From Candidatus Moraniibacteriota bacterium (GTDB lineage Bacteria; Patescibacteriota; Minisyncoccia; Moranbacterales; GWC2-37-73): a DNA stretch of 11,069 nucleotides. The notes under the pieces were generated by a model. It had not been told where the DNA came from. It worked only from the letters and a program-made list of their open reading frames with translations, and searched no databases. Where the stretch lies: assembly GCA_003510895.1 (NCBI GenBank), contig DOKE01000005.1, positions 1 through 11,069 on the forward strand, written 5' to 3'. The position numbers and the translations under genes are program-made. Numbering within the stretch: the stretch's first letter is position 1; each line of letters starts with the position of its first letter. Positions 1 to 6,025 of the stretch are shown here, piece by piece.

Positions 1-48
1 GGAGTGAAATTTCGTCACAACTCGTTTATATGCGAAGTATTTTCGCAT
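1..48 (-). CDS. Possible 5' end of an unidentified gene leaving the window
   Basis: On the minus strand an ATG at 48-46 opens a frame that stays open to the window edge and reads MRKYFAYKRVVTKFHS (16 residues). It lies about 60 bases downstream of a good promoter (117-144), which is the main reason to list it. I do not recognise the protein. The ATG lies inside a perfect 8-bp stem-loop (29-49). A second short frame from an ATG at 67-65 (MQTKVCYAKILRI, stop at 28-26) overlaps this start. The plus strand is also open from base 1 to a TAG at 82-84, so the piece could equally be the tail of a plus-strand gene. Sixteen codons prove little. Confidence 0.22.
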   Translation of the reverse strand, partial: MRKYFAYKRVVTKFHS

Positions 49-49
49 A
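29..49 (-). repeat. Perfect 8-bp inverted repeat (stem-loop)
   Basis: TATGCGAA (29-36) and TTCGCATA (42-49) are perfectly complementary around a 5-base spacer. There is no T-run on either side, so it is not a typical intrinsic terminator. In a minus-strand transcript from the 117-144 promoter it would enclose the AUG at 48-46 in its 5' arm. Confidence 0.5.
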
Positions 50-116
50 ACACACTTTTGTTTGCATATTATATGAACTTTTAGTATGATATGGTTCTTC
101 GCTAATTTATGAATTG

Positions 117-144
117 AATATAGCACAAATTAGATGAGTCTCAA
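117..144 (-). promoter_or_regulatory. Putative sigma70-type promoter with extended -10, reading left
   Basis: On the minus strand TTGAGA (144-139) is followed after 16 bases by TATATT (122-117), preceded by TGC, giving the extended -10 form TGCTATATT seen at other promoters here. The predicted start is near 110. It would transcribe out of the left edge, away from the stop of the PBP gene at 161. Confidence 0.5.
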
Positions 145-160
145 AAAGTTGATAAAATTC

Positions 161-2224
161 TTAGAGTCCCAACGATTTTTTATAGATATTCCATTCCCTT
201 TTTGACCAGCCTTTCGGTCTTTCGTCTTTTATCAAATTTTTCTTGTATTTTACATCCGAAGCCAAGGAACTGATTATTTCTTTTTCTCCTTTTGGTTTGT
301 CTATGTCTTTTATTTCTTCTTTGACAGCAGGCGTATAGGCGATGAAAGATTCTTGAGGAATTTTATCTATGACTTGGCGCATAAAATTATTCCAAATTGG
401 AGCTGCTACAACTGATCCGTCAGCTCCGCCGCGCATAGAAACACTATTATTATTTCCCGTCCAAACACCCACCGCAATCGATGGAGTGTAGCCGACAGTC
501 CAAGCGTCTCGAAAATCCTGAGTAGTTCCGGTTTTCGCGGCGACAGTTTTTCCATCTATATGCAAAAGATTTCTTGGACCAAACACCGGAGTCCTCGCTT
601 CGTTATCCGATAATATAGAACTTATTTTTCTGGAAATTTCAGGATCAATAACTCGGCTGCCTTTTAACTCATTCATTGAATAAATAACATTGCCATCGCT
701 ATCAACAACTTCCTTAATTGAAGTTACGGTTCTTTTCAATCCATCATTGGCAAAAACCGAATAGGCTCCCACTTCCTGAAGAAGCGTAACATCCGCGCCG
801 CCGATAGCCAGCGAGAGTCCATAATTTTTTCTGTCCGTAAAAGTGCTGATTCCCAATCTTTCCGCCATATTTATGGCATCATCTATGCCGACATAATTGA
901 GAGTTTTCACTGCGGGAATATTAAGCGACATAGCCAATGCCTGTCGAATGGAAACATTTCCCCGATAAGTTCCGCTGTAATTTCTTGGGATATAGTTTCT
1001 TCCCGAGCCATCCGGACCAAAATTTGTTTGTGAGTCGGTTATGCGAGTTTCCGGTTGATATCCTTTTTCAAAAGCCGCCGCATAAATAATCGGCTTGATA
1101 GATGAGCCAGGTTGTCTTAATCTGGTTGTAACATTGACTTGTCCATCAATAGAATCGTCAAAATAATCCTTGCTCCCCACCATCGTCAAAATTCCTCCGG
1201 TCTTTGGATCAATCGCCGCCAACGCAGCATTGCTTCCGCCAAACATTTTCACTTTTCCATCCACTCCGTCCGCCACCGCTTTTTCTCCAATTTTCTGAAA
1301 ATCATAATTCAAAGTTGTGATTACTCTCAAACCATCTTTTTCCAAAATTTCTCTTCCATATTTTTTTTCCAATTCATCCAAAACATAGAAAACAAAATGC
1401 GGAGCGTCTATTTTATTTTTGAAATCAACAACCTTGGCGAAAGTATTTTCTTTTCCGGCAGAAAGCGCTTCTTCTTCCGTAATCAATCCCAAATCGGCAG
1501 TTCTCGCAATAATAAATTGTTGCCTGAGAAAAAGATCACTTTTATTCGAACCGTAGGGAGAATAATAGGAAGGAGCTTTGGGCAAAGCAGCCAGAAAAGC
1601 TGACTCATCCAAAGCTAAATTTTTGGCAGATTTTCCAAAATAAATTTGCGCCGCCGATTCAATTCCATAAGCGTTAGCTCCATAGGGAACTGTGTTTAAA
1701 TAATAATCCAGAATATCTTCTTTGGTATTTTTTCTTTCAATTTTAACCGCAATCAGCAATTCTTTGATTTTTCTCTTAATAGTTTTTTCTCTGGTCAAAT
1801 AGACATTCCTGGCAAGTTGCTGTGTTATGGTTGATCCTCCCTGAGAAATATGATCGCTTTCCAAATTCGCCTTAAGAGCTCTGACCATAGATTTCACGTC
1901 AAAACCGTGATGAGAATAAAAAGAATCATCTTCAGCCGCAATGGTAACTTTTCTCATATTGTCCGATATTTCACTGTGTGAAACTATCTTTCTATTTTCC
2001 TCTCCGTGCACTTCGTATAAAATATGAGAGCCAGTGCTATCCAATATAGCCGTTGTCTGCGCCGGCTTCCAGTTGGCTTTCAAATTGCCGCTGGGAACAG
2101 TAGTGAAAAGAAAAAAAACCGCTCCGGAAAATCCTATTAAAACAACTACTAAAGCATCGAAAAAACCAAGCAATGTCTGCTTTATTATGAATCTTTTTTT
2201 GGTTTTTGCGTTCTCTTTTTTCAT
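161..2224 (-). CDS. Class A penicillin-binding protein (PBP1A family)
   Basis: Bifunctional peptidoglycan synthase: it polymerises lipid II into glycan strands and cross-links stem peptides on the outer face of the membrane. The 687 residues show a basic cytoplasmic start, one membrane anchor (about 18-42), a GT51 glycosyltransferase domain (about 65-240) with catalytic Glu98 in AAEDDSFYSHHG, GGSTITQQ (129-136) and Glu155 in RKIKELLIA, then a transpeptidase domain (about 330-620) with the SxxK motif S374-K377, SxN (S433-N435) and KTGT (564-567). All catalytic motifs are intact, so it should be active on both counts. A lysine-rich tail of about 55 residues follows; no PASTA or OB insertion is apparent. 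The ATG start is preceded by no clear Shine-Dalgarno but by a stem-loop at 2234-2264. The terminator of typA lies upstream, so it is probably transcribed alone. Whether it is the only class A PBP in the genome cannot be told from this window. Confidence 0.96.
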   Translation of the reverse strand: MKKENAKTKKRFIIKQTLLGFFDALVVVLIGFSGAVFFLFTTVPSGNLKANWKPAQTTAILDSTGSHILYEVHGEENRKIVSHSEISDNMRKVTIAAEDDSFYSHHGFDVKSMVRALKANLESDHISQGGSTITQQLARNVYLTREKTIKRKIKELLIAVKIERKNTKEDILDYYLNTVPYGANAYGIESAAQIYFGKSAKNLALDESAFLAALPKAPSYYSPYGSNKSDLFLRQQFIIARTADLGLITEEEALSAGKENTFAKVVDFKNKIDAPHFVFYVLDELEKKYGREILEKDGLRVITTLNYDFQKIGEKAVADGVDGKVKMFGGSNAALAAIDPKTGGILTMVGSKDYFDDSIDGQVNVTTRLRQPGSSIKPIIYAAAFEKGYQPETRITDSQTNFGPDGSGRNYIPRNYSGTYRGNVSIRQALAMSLNIPAVKTLNYVGIDDAINMAERLGISTFTDRKNYGLSLAIGGADVTLLQEVGAYSVFANDGLKRTVTSIKEVVDSDGNVIYSMNELKGSRVIDPEISRKISSILSDNEARTPVFGPRNLLHIDGKTVAAKTGTTQDFRDAWTVGYTPSIAVGVWTGNNNSVSMRGGADGSVVAAPIWNNFMRQVIDKIPQESFIAYTPAVKEEIKDIDKPKGEKEIISSLASDVKYKKNLIKDERPKGWSKREWNIYKKSLGL

Positions 2225-2233
2225 ATTCTTGTG

Positions 2234-2264
2234 GTTTTTAACGAGAAAATATCGTTCTAAAAAC
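2234..2264 (-). repeat. Stem-loop in the PBP leader just before the start codon
   Basis: GTTTTTAACGA (2234-2244) pairs with TCGTT (2252-2256) and AAAAAC (2259-2264), a stem of 11 pairs with a 2-base bulge and a 7-base loop. In the minus-strand mRNA it ends about 10 bases before the AUG of the PBP gene, where it could affect ribosome access. The function is inferred; the stem is mostly A-U. I found no convincing promoter in the rest of 2225-2347. Confidence 0.4.
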
Positions 2265-2347
2265 TACTACACCATTTCAGTCGCTTTTATTGCTAACTAG
2301 CCCTAAAATCGCAAAAACTCTTTTTTTATAATAACATAAACTAAAAC

Positions 2348-2381
2348 AAAAAACCTCAAGCGTTAAATCTTGAGGTTTTTT
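2348..2381 (-). terminator. Intrinsic terminator of typA
   Basis: AAAAAACCTCAAG (2348-2360) and CTTGAGGTTTTTT (2369-2381) form a 13-bp perfect stem with an 8-base loop, flanked by A-rich and T-rich tracts. It lies 20 bases past the typA stop and, read on the minus strand, ends in a T-run. The symmetry means it could stop transcription from both directions, but there is no plus-strand gene to its left. Confidence 0.88.
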
Positions 2382-2400
2382 ATTATTGAAATCGTATTTT

Positions 2401-4188
2401 TTATTTCTTTCTATTGGCTTTAACACGATCAGTTTCTTTCAAATTTCTTTTTCTAAGGCGCACATTGTGCGGAGTAACTTCCAGATATTCATCTTCGTTC
2501 ATAATTTCCAAACCGCGTTCGATTGAGATCTCCCAGGGAGGAGTCAATTGAATCGCATCATCTGTTCCAGAAGCGCGCATATTGGTAAGTTGTTTTCCTT
2601 TCAAAGGATTAACCGTCATTTCTTCTCCTTTGGAAACATTTCCAATAACTTGTCCTTCATATATTTCCGTAGCCGCTTTGATATATAAAACTCCTCGATC
2701 TTGCAAATTCGCCAACGAAAATCCCAGCGCTTTTCCTGTTCCATTGGAAATCATTGAACCAACTTCCCGACGCTTGATTTCTCCGACGTGCTGTCTGAAA
2801 CCAATCACCCGAGAAGAAAGAATGCCTTCTCCCTTGGTTTCCACCACGAATTGTCCGCGATATCCCAAAAGTCCGCGAGTCGGAACTTCAAACAAAAGCC
2901 TGGTTTGCGATCCGTGTATTTGCATATCGGTCATAATTCCTTTTCTTTTTCCCAAACTTTCAATAATCGCTCCGGACATTTCACTCGGAACATCTACCGT
3001 CACTTCCTCAAACGGTTCCGATTTCACTCCGTCAATATCCTTGATGATAACTTGCGGTTGAGAAACTTGTATTTCAAATCCTTCACGGCGCATATTTTCC
3101 AAAAGCACCGCGATATGCAATTCTCCTCTTCCAAAAACTGTGTAATATTCCGAGGAAGAAAAATCTATTTTCAAACCAACATTAACTTCCAGTTCTTTTT
3201 CCAATCTTTCCCTAATCTGCTTGTTGGTGACAAATTTTCCCTCTCGTCCGGCAAAAGGAGAATCGTTAACCATAAACCTAAGCGAAATTGTCGGTTCATC
3301 CACTGTGATGGCCGGCAAAGACTGTTGATTTTCATTTTCGCAAATAGTTTCTCCAATATCAATATTAGAAAAGCCAGCCACCATACAAATATCTCCAGCA
3401 TAGGCTTCTTGCACTTCCTCTCTTTCCACTCCCTTGAAAATATACAGCTTGGTCACACGAGATTTTTCAATTTTTCCGTCTATTTTTTTCAACGCATAAG
3501 TTTGCCCCATTTTGATTGTTCCTTCGTGAATTCTTCCCACCGCCAAACGTCCCAAGAAATTGTCATATCCCAAGTTAAACGGCTGCATACGAAGTTCCGC
3601 TTCCTTGTCAGCTTGCGCTGAAGGAACCTTAAGCAAAATAGTATCCAAAAGCGGATTGAGATTATCCGAGCTATCGCCAATGTGAACCTTGGCGATTCCT
3701 TCTCGACCAATAGCATAAACTGTCGTGAAATCTAATTGCTCATCATTAGCTCCCAAGTCTAAAAACAATTCATAAACTTGTTCTTGAACCAAATCCGGAT
3801 CAGCCGCCGGCTTGTCTATTTTGTTGATAACCACAATCGGTTTAAGTCCCAACTCCAAAGATTTTTTCAACACAAATCTAGTTTGCGGCATTGGACCTTC
3901 TTGCGCATCCACAACTAAAAGCACGCTGTCAATCGAACGCAAAACACGTTCAACTTCACTGCCAAAATCAGCGTGTCCCGGAGTGTCCACAATATTTATT
4001 TTCGTGTCGCGATATAAAACCGAAGTGTTTTTGGCATAGATTGTAATTCCGCGTTCTTGTTCCAGGGCGTTGTTGTCCATAGAAACATTTTCATCGCCAA
4101 CCATTCCGGTTTGACGCATAATAGCATCGGTCAAAGTTGTCTTGCCATGATCCACGTGAGCGATAATAGCGATATTTCTGATTTCCAT
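2401..4188 (-). CDS. typA: Translational GTPase TypA/BipA
   Basis: TypA/BipA is a ribosome-binding GTPase of the EF-G/LepA class, linked in other bacteria to large-subunit assembly at low temperature and to stress responses. The 595 residues match the family length (about 600). The G domain (about 1-195) has the P-loop AHVDHGKT (10-17), switch I RGITI (46-50), DTPGH (68-72) and NKID (122-125). At the G5 position the sequence reads YAIGREG (159-164 region) where many relatives have serine, a small variation. Domain II, the two EF-G-like alpha/beta domains and the TypA-specific C-terminal domain follow in order without gaps. It starts at an ATG directly before the EIRNIAIIAHVDHG block typical of the family; no Shine-Dalgarno precedes it. 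It has its own promoter (4314-4342), a leader of about 120 bases with a terminator-like hairpin, and a strong terminator, so it looks monocistronic. Confidence 0.97.
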   Translation of the reverse strand: MEIRNIAIIAHVDHGKTTLTDAIMRQTGMVGDENVSMDNNALEQERGITIYAKNTSVLYRDTKINIVDTPGHADFGSEVERVLRSIDSVLLVVDAQEGPMPQTRFVLKKSLELGLKPIVVINKIDKPAADPDLVQEQVYELFLDLGANDEQLDFTTVYAIGREGIAKVHIGDSSDNLNPLLDTILLKVPSAQADKEAELRMQPFNLGYDNFLGRLAVGRIHEGTIKMGQTYALKKIDGKIEKSRVTKLYIFKGVEREEVQEAYAGDICMVAGFSNIDIGETICENENQQSLPAITVDEPTISLRFMVNDSPFAGREGKFVTNKQIRERLEKELEVNVGLKIDFSSSEYYTVFGRGELHIAVLLENMRREGFEIQVSQPQVIIKDIDGVKSEPFEEVTVDVPSEMSGAIIESLGKRKGIMTDMQIHGSQTRLLFEVPTRGLLGYRGQFVVETKGEGILSSRVIGFRQHVGEIKRREVGSMISNGTGKALGFSLANLQDRGVLYIKAATEIYEGQVIGNVSKGEEMTVNPLKGKQLTNMRASGTDDAIQLTPPWEISIERGLEIMNEDEYLEVTPHNVRLRKRNLKETDRVKANRKK

Positions 4189-4266
4189 ATTGATAGTGTA
4201 AAGCGCAAAGCGAAAAGTTGAAAAACAAAATGCTGCTGCGATTTCTATAAAAATTAATCTTTCATT

Positions 4267-4287
4267 AAAAAAACTGCCTAGTGGCAG
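4267..4287 (-). promoter_or_regulatory. Terminator-like (attenuator-like) hairpin in the typA leader
   Basis: On the minus strand CTGCC (4287-4283), loop ACTA, GGCAG (4278-4274) are followed directly by seven Ts (4273-4267). This is the form of an intrinsic terminator, although the 5-bp stem is short. It lies about 20 bases after the predicted transcription start and about 80 bases before the typA ATG, so it could release a short leader RNA of about 40 bases or regulate read-through. I found no obvious competing antiterminator and no leader peptide of note before it. Confidence 0.5.
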
Positions 4288-4313
4288 GAGAAAGCTATTC
4301 GAAACTATCTACA

Positions 4314-4342
4314 ATTATACTCCTTTTTAAGAAAAAAGTCAA
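4314..4342 (-). promoter_or_regulatory. Promoter of typA
   Basis: On the minus strand TTGACT (4342-4337), a 17-base spacer and a perfect TATAAT (4319-4314) make a near-consensus housekeeping promoter. The predicted start is near 4307, giving a leader of about 120 bases. It stands back to back with the HMA promoter at 4363-4391; the two -35 boxes are 20 bases apart. Confidence 0.8.
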
Positions 4343-4362
4343 ATACCGGGACAAAAGGCGGT

Positions 4363-4391
4363 TTTTAGAATAAAGTAATTTTTGCTATACT
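4363..4391 (+). promoter_or_regulatory. Promoter of the HMA gene, extended -10
   Basis: TTTAGA (4363-4368), a 17-base spacer and TATACT (4386-4391) preceded by TGC give an extended -10 promoter on the plus strand. The predicted start is near 4398, only about five bases before the ATG of the mini-ORF at 4403. I see no clear operator palindrome over it. Confidence 0.65.
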
Positions 4392-4402
4392 AAGAGTGTA
4401 CT

Positions 4403-4450
4403 ATGAAAGCAAGTAAAAAAAATAATAAATTAAATATTCAAAAATTATGA
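4403..4450 (+). CDS. Possible leader peptide, 15 codons, overlapping the HMA start
   Basis: An ATG at 4403 opens the frame MKASKKNNKLNIQKL, ending in a TGA at 4448-4450 that overlaps the ATG of the HMA gene at 4447 in the classic ATGA arrangement. The ATG falls about five bases after the predicted transcription start, so it would be nearly leaderless. There is no Shine-Dalgarno before either ATG. Terminating ribosomes could re-initiate on the HMA gene. The peptide contains no cysteine or histidine and no run of one amino acid, so it does not look like a metal sensor or a classic attenuator. Chance is a real alternative in such A-rich sequence. Confidence 0.4.
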   Translation: MKASKKNNKLNIQKL

Positions 4451-4710
4451 ACACTATTGAGGTTCTTAACATAAAGTGCGGGGGTTGCGAAAAGTCCATC
4501 ACATCCGCATTGGAAAATGCCGATTTTTCTTCTGTCACAATTGACACATCTTCTGGAAAACAACTAATCTCTTTCGAGGGAGATATTGAAAAAGCCAAAA
4601 AAATACTTTCCAAACTTGGTTATCCGGAAAAAAATTCTCCTCGAGCCAAAAGCATTCTAAGAAAAGGATTGTCCTATATTTCTTGCGCCATTGGACGAAT
4701 GAAAAAATAG
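4447..4710 (+). CDS. Small heavy-metal-associated (HMA) domain protein
   Basis: An 87-residue cytoplasmic protein with a CopZ/Atx1-like HMA domain over about 1-62: a first beta strand, the metal-binding CxxC at C11-C14 (IKCGGCEKSI), then helix, strands and a final LGYP turn. Such proteins bind Cu(I) or another soft metal between two cysteines and pass it to partners such as P-type ATPases. The usual Met before the motif is replaced by Ile-Lys. A basic tail of about 25 residues (SYISCAIGRMKK at the end) goes beyond a minimal CopZ and carries a third cysteine, C80. It is the only confident plus-strand gene in the window, with its own promoter, no Shine-Dalgarno and a possible coupled leader ORF. 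A copper ATPase gene lies 1.7 kb to the right on the other strand, which fits but does not prove a role as its chaperone. The metal is not certain. Confidence 0.85.
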   Translation: MNTIEVLNIKCGGCEKSITSALENADFSSVTIDTSSGKQLISFEGDIEKAKKILSKLGYPEKNSPRAKSILRKGLSYISCAIGRMKK

Positions 4711-4719
4711 CCAAAAAAA

Positions 4720-5292
4720 TTATTCTTCAAACAAACAGCTTAACAACTCTTCCCTGCCCCTTTTTGTTTTAGAAGAAAAAAATATCACTTCACGATTAGG
4801 AAAAAAGTCTTTGATGTTATTTTTCATTTTAAACATTTCACTTTGCGTCAATTTGTCCGACTTGTTGGCTACCACCAAAAAACTATGCCCGCTCTCTTCC
4901 AGAAGCGCTTTCATTTCCAAATCAAATTCTTTCGGACCAGCCTTGGCATCAATCACCAAAACAACCTTTTTCAAATTGGTTTCGGAAAATTGCAAATACC
5001 ACATAATCAACTTTCTTATTTTCTCTCCCTGTTTTTGAGAAATCTTGGCATATCCATAACCGGGCAAATCAACAAAATAAGTTTTTTCATTTATCAAGAA
5101 AAAATTCAATTCTTTGGTTTTTCCCGGCTTAGAACTGGACTTAACCAAACTTCTGGAATTAACCAAGCAATTAATCATACTGGATTTACCAACATTGGAA
5201 CGTCCAACAAAAGCTAGTTGAGTTTTCTTCTCTTGCAAAATTGGATCAGTTCCAACCACTCCCTTGATAAATCTCGCCGATTTTATAATCAT
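4720..5292 (-). CDS. engB: Ribosome biogenesis GTP-binding protein EngB (YihA/YsxC)
   Basis: EngB is a TrmE-Era class GTPase needed for late assembly of the large ribosomal subunit. The 190 residues from the ATG at 5292 match the family length and show GRSNVGKSS (P-loop, 30-38), KPGKT (56-60, switch region, with Lys where Thr or Ala is more usual), DLPGYGYAK (75-83), NKSDK (143-147) and SSK (173-175). The frame stays open for 36 more codons upstream to a TTG at 5400, but that stretch is a K/F-rich translation of a leader with a stem-loop and does not resemble the family, so I chose MIIKSARFIKG as the start. No clear Shine-Dalgarno precedes it. Its stop lies 9 bases from the stop of the convergent HMA gene, with no terminator between. 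Confidence 0.95.
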   Translation of the reverse strand: MIIKSARFIKGVVGTDPILQEKKTQLAFVGRSNVGKSSMINCLVNSRSLVKSSSKPGKTKELNFFLINEKTYFVDLPGYGYAKISQKQGEKIRKLIMWYLQFSETNLKKVVLVIDAKAGPKEFDLEMKALLEESGHSFLVVANKSDKLTQSEMFKMKNNIKDFFPNREVIFFSSKTKRGREELLSCLFEE

Positions 5293-5355
5293 ATATAAGA
5301 GAAAAATCAAGAAATGAAATTTTCGAAAAATTCTGTTTGAGCATTCTTTTTTTCT

Positions 5356-5400
5356 TTGAAATTTTCCATTGGCTGATTTTGGAGGGAGGGAAAATTTCAA
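5356..5400 (-). repeat. Long stem-loop in the engB upstream region
   Basis: TTGAAATTTTCC (5356-5367) and GGAAAATTTCAA (5389-5400) are a perfect 12-bp inverted repeat around 21 bases. It ends about 64 bases before the engB ATG. No T-run follows on either strand, so it does not look like a terminator. It could be a folded part of the engB leader or a protein-binding site. The rest of 5293-5514 is very AT-rich; I find only a weak promoter candidate (TTGATA, 5496-5491, with TATTAA 18 bases on) and no credible gene. Confidence 0.5.
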
Positions 5401-5514
5401 CTAGAAAAAATGAATGCGAGTTAATTTTGAGAAAATTTAATTTCTTGATTTTTTGATAATAAAAATTTAATAACTTCTGCATTCAGCCTATATCAAATAC
5501 TATTTTTGAGCAAC

Positions 5515-5541
5515 ACAAAACGCCCTTGAGGGGCGTTTTGT
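5515..5541 (-). terminator. Intrinsic terminator of the RRM protein gene
   Basis: ACAAAACGCCC (5515-5525) and GGGCGTTTTGT (5531-5541) form an 11-bp perfect stem with a GC-rich core and a 5-base loop, 28 bases past the RRM gene stop. The T-rich side of the stem and the following bases can serve as the U-tract in either direction. It separates the RRM gene from engB. Confidence 0.85.
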
Positions 5542-5569
5542 TTATCAAAAAGTTTGATATTCTTTCACA

Positions 5570-5851
5570 TTATCTGCGATCGAAATTTCTTTTTGGTCTC
5601 TCTTCAAGCGGTCTAGCTTCATTAACTGTAAGAGTTCTTCCTCCGAACTCTTTTCCATGAAACATTTCAATCGCTTTTTGAGCTCCTTCTTCGGTGCTCA
5701 TTTCAACGAAACCGAATCCTTTTGATCTTCCGCTCATTCTGTCAGTAATAATGTTTGCTGACTCAACTGCTCCTGCTTGAGAAAAATGTTCTCCCAAAGA
5801 TTCTTCAGTTGTAGAGTATGGAAGTCCTCCAACGTATAGCTTTTTTGCCAT
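5570..5851 (-). CDS. Small single-RRM RNA-binding protein
   Basis: A 93-residue cytoplasmic protein made of one RNA recognition motif and a short basic tail. RNP2 is LYVGGL (5-10) and RNP1 is KGFGFVEM (44-51), with the aromatic residues that stack on RNA bases (Tyr6, Phe46, Phe48) present. The end (RPLEERPKRNFDRR) is arginine-rich, like the shorter cyanobacterial and other bacterial Rbp proteins, several of which are cold-induced; a role as RNA chaperone is inferred. The start is the ATG at 5851: it gives the typical MAKKLYVGGLPY opening and has AAGGA seven bases before it, the only convincing Shine-Dalgarno in the window. The longer frame from a GTG at 5893 begins inside a leader stem-loop and adds 14 unconserved residues. 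It has its own promoter (5960-5988), a leader of about 100 bases and a terminator. Confidence 0.95.
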   Translation of the reverse strand: MAKKLYVGGLPYSTTEESLGEHFSQAGAVESANIITDRMSGRSKGFGFVEMSTEEGAQKAIEMFHGKEFGGRTLTVNEARPLEERPKRNFDRR

Positions 5852-5875
5852 TTTTTTGTCCTTGATTCTGATTAA

Positions 5876-5921
5876 TTTTGTAAGGCGACCCACTTATTCG
5901 CTGCTCTTTCCCCTTACAAAA
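5876..5921 (-). promoter_or_regulatory. Structured leader of the RRM protein gene
   Basis: TTTTGTAAGG (5876-5885) and CCTTACAAAA (5912-5921) are perfect 10-bp complements around a 26-base loop, inside the transcript between the promoter and the ATG. The stem ends about 24 bases before the start codon and about 10 before the Shine-Dalgarno. It contains an SD-like AAGGGG on its 5' side (mRNA sense). A cold-responsive or autoregulatory element is a plausible reading, not a demonstrated one. I do not recognise a known riboswitch or Rfam leader. Confidence 0.5.
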
Positions 5922-5959
5922 CGAAGGCGAAAACTAACGAAACACTTACAAGCAACTCT

Positions 5960-5988
5960 ATGATAGCATATAAACCATTTTTAGTCAA
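5960..5988 (-). promoter_or_regulatory. Promoter of the RRM protein gene
   Basis: On the minus strand TTGACT (5988-5983), a 17-base spacer and TATCAT (5965-5960) preceded by TGC make a strong promoter with an extended -10. The predicted start is near 5953, about 100 bases before the ATG. A second TTGACT in reverse orientation (plus strand 6009-6014) makes an imperfect dyad with the -35 box; its meaning is unclear. Confidence 0.8.
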
Positions 5989-6025
5989 CTGGTTTTAGGT
6001 CGAGTTGTTTGACTTACTATATAAA

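Noticed and set aside
2327..2332. TATAAT on the plus strand as a promoter
   Set aside because: There is no -35 at a suitable distance and no plus-strand gene downstream before the typA terminator.
2788..3621. A long plus-strand open frame (277 codons) opposite typA
   Set aside because: It is a shadow of the highly conserved typA coding sequence. The product has no domain and has the odd composition of an antisense translation.
5293..5400. A 36-residue N-terminal extension of EngB from a TTG
   Set aside because: Family members start close to the MIIKSARFIKG segment. The extension reads through a stem-loop and has no Shine-Dalgarno.
5246..5482. A minus-strand frame of 78 codons overlapping the engB upstream region
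   Set aside because: It is rich in K, F, I, N and S, as expected of random AT-rich sequence. It overlaps the engB start in another frame and has no recognisable motif.
5983..6014. AGTCAA/TTGACT dyad around the -35 box of the RRM promoter as an operator
   Set aside because: Only six bases match perfectly and one half is the -35 box itself, so chance is enough to explain it.
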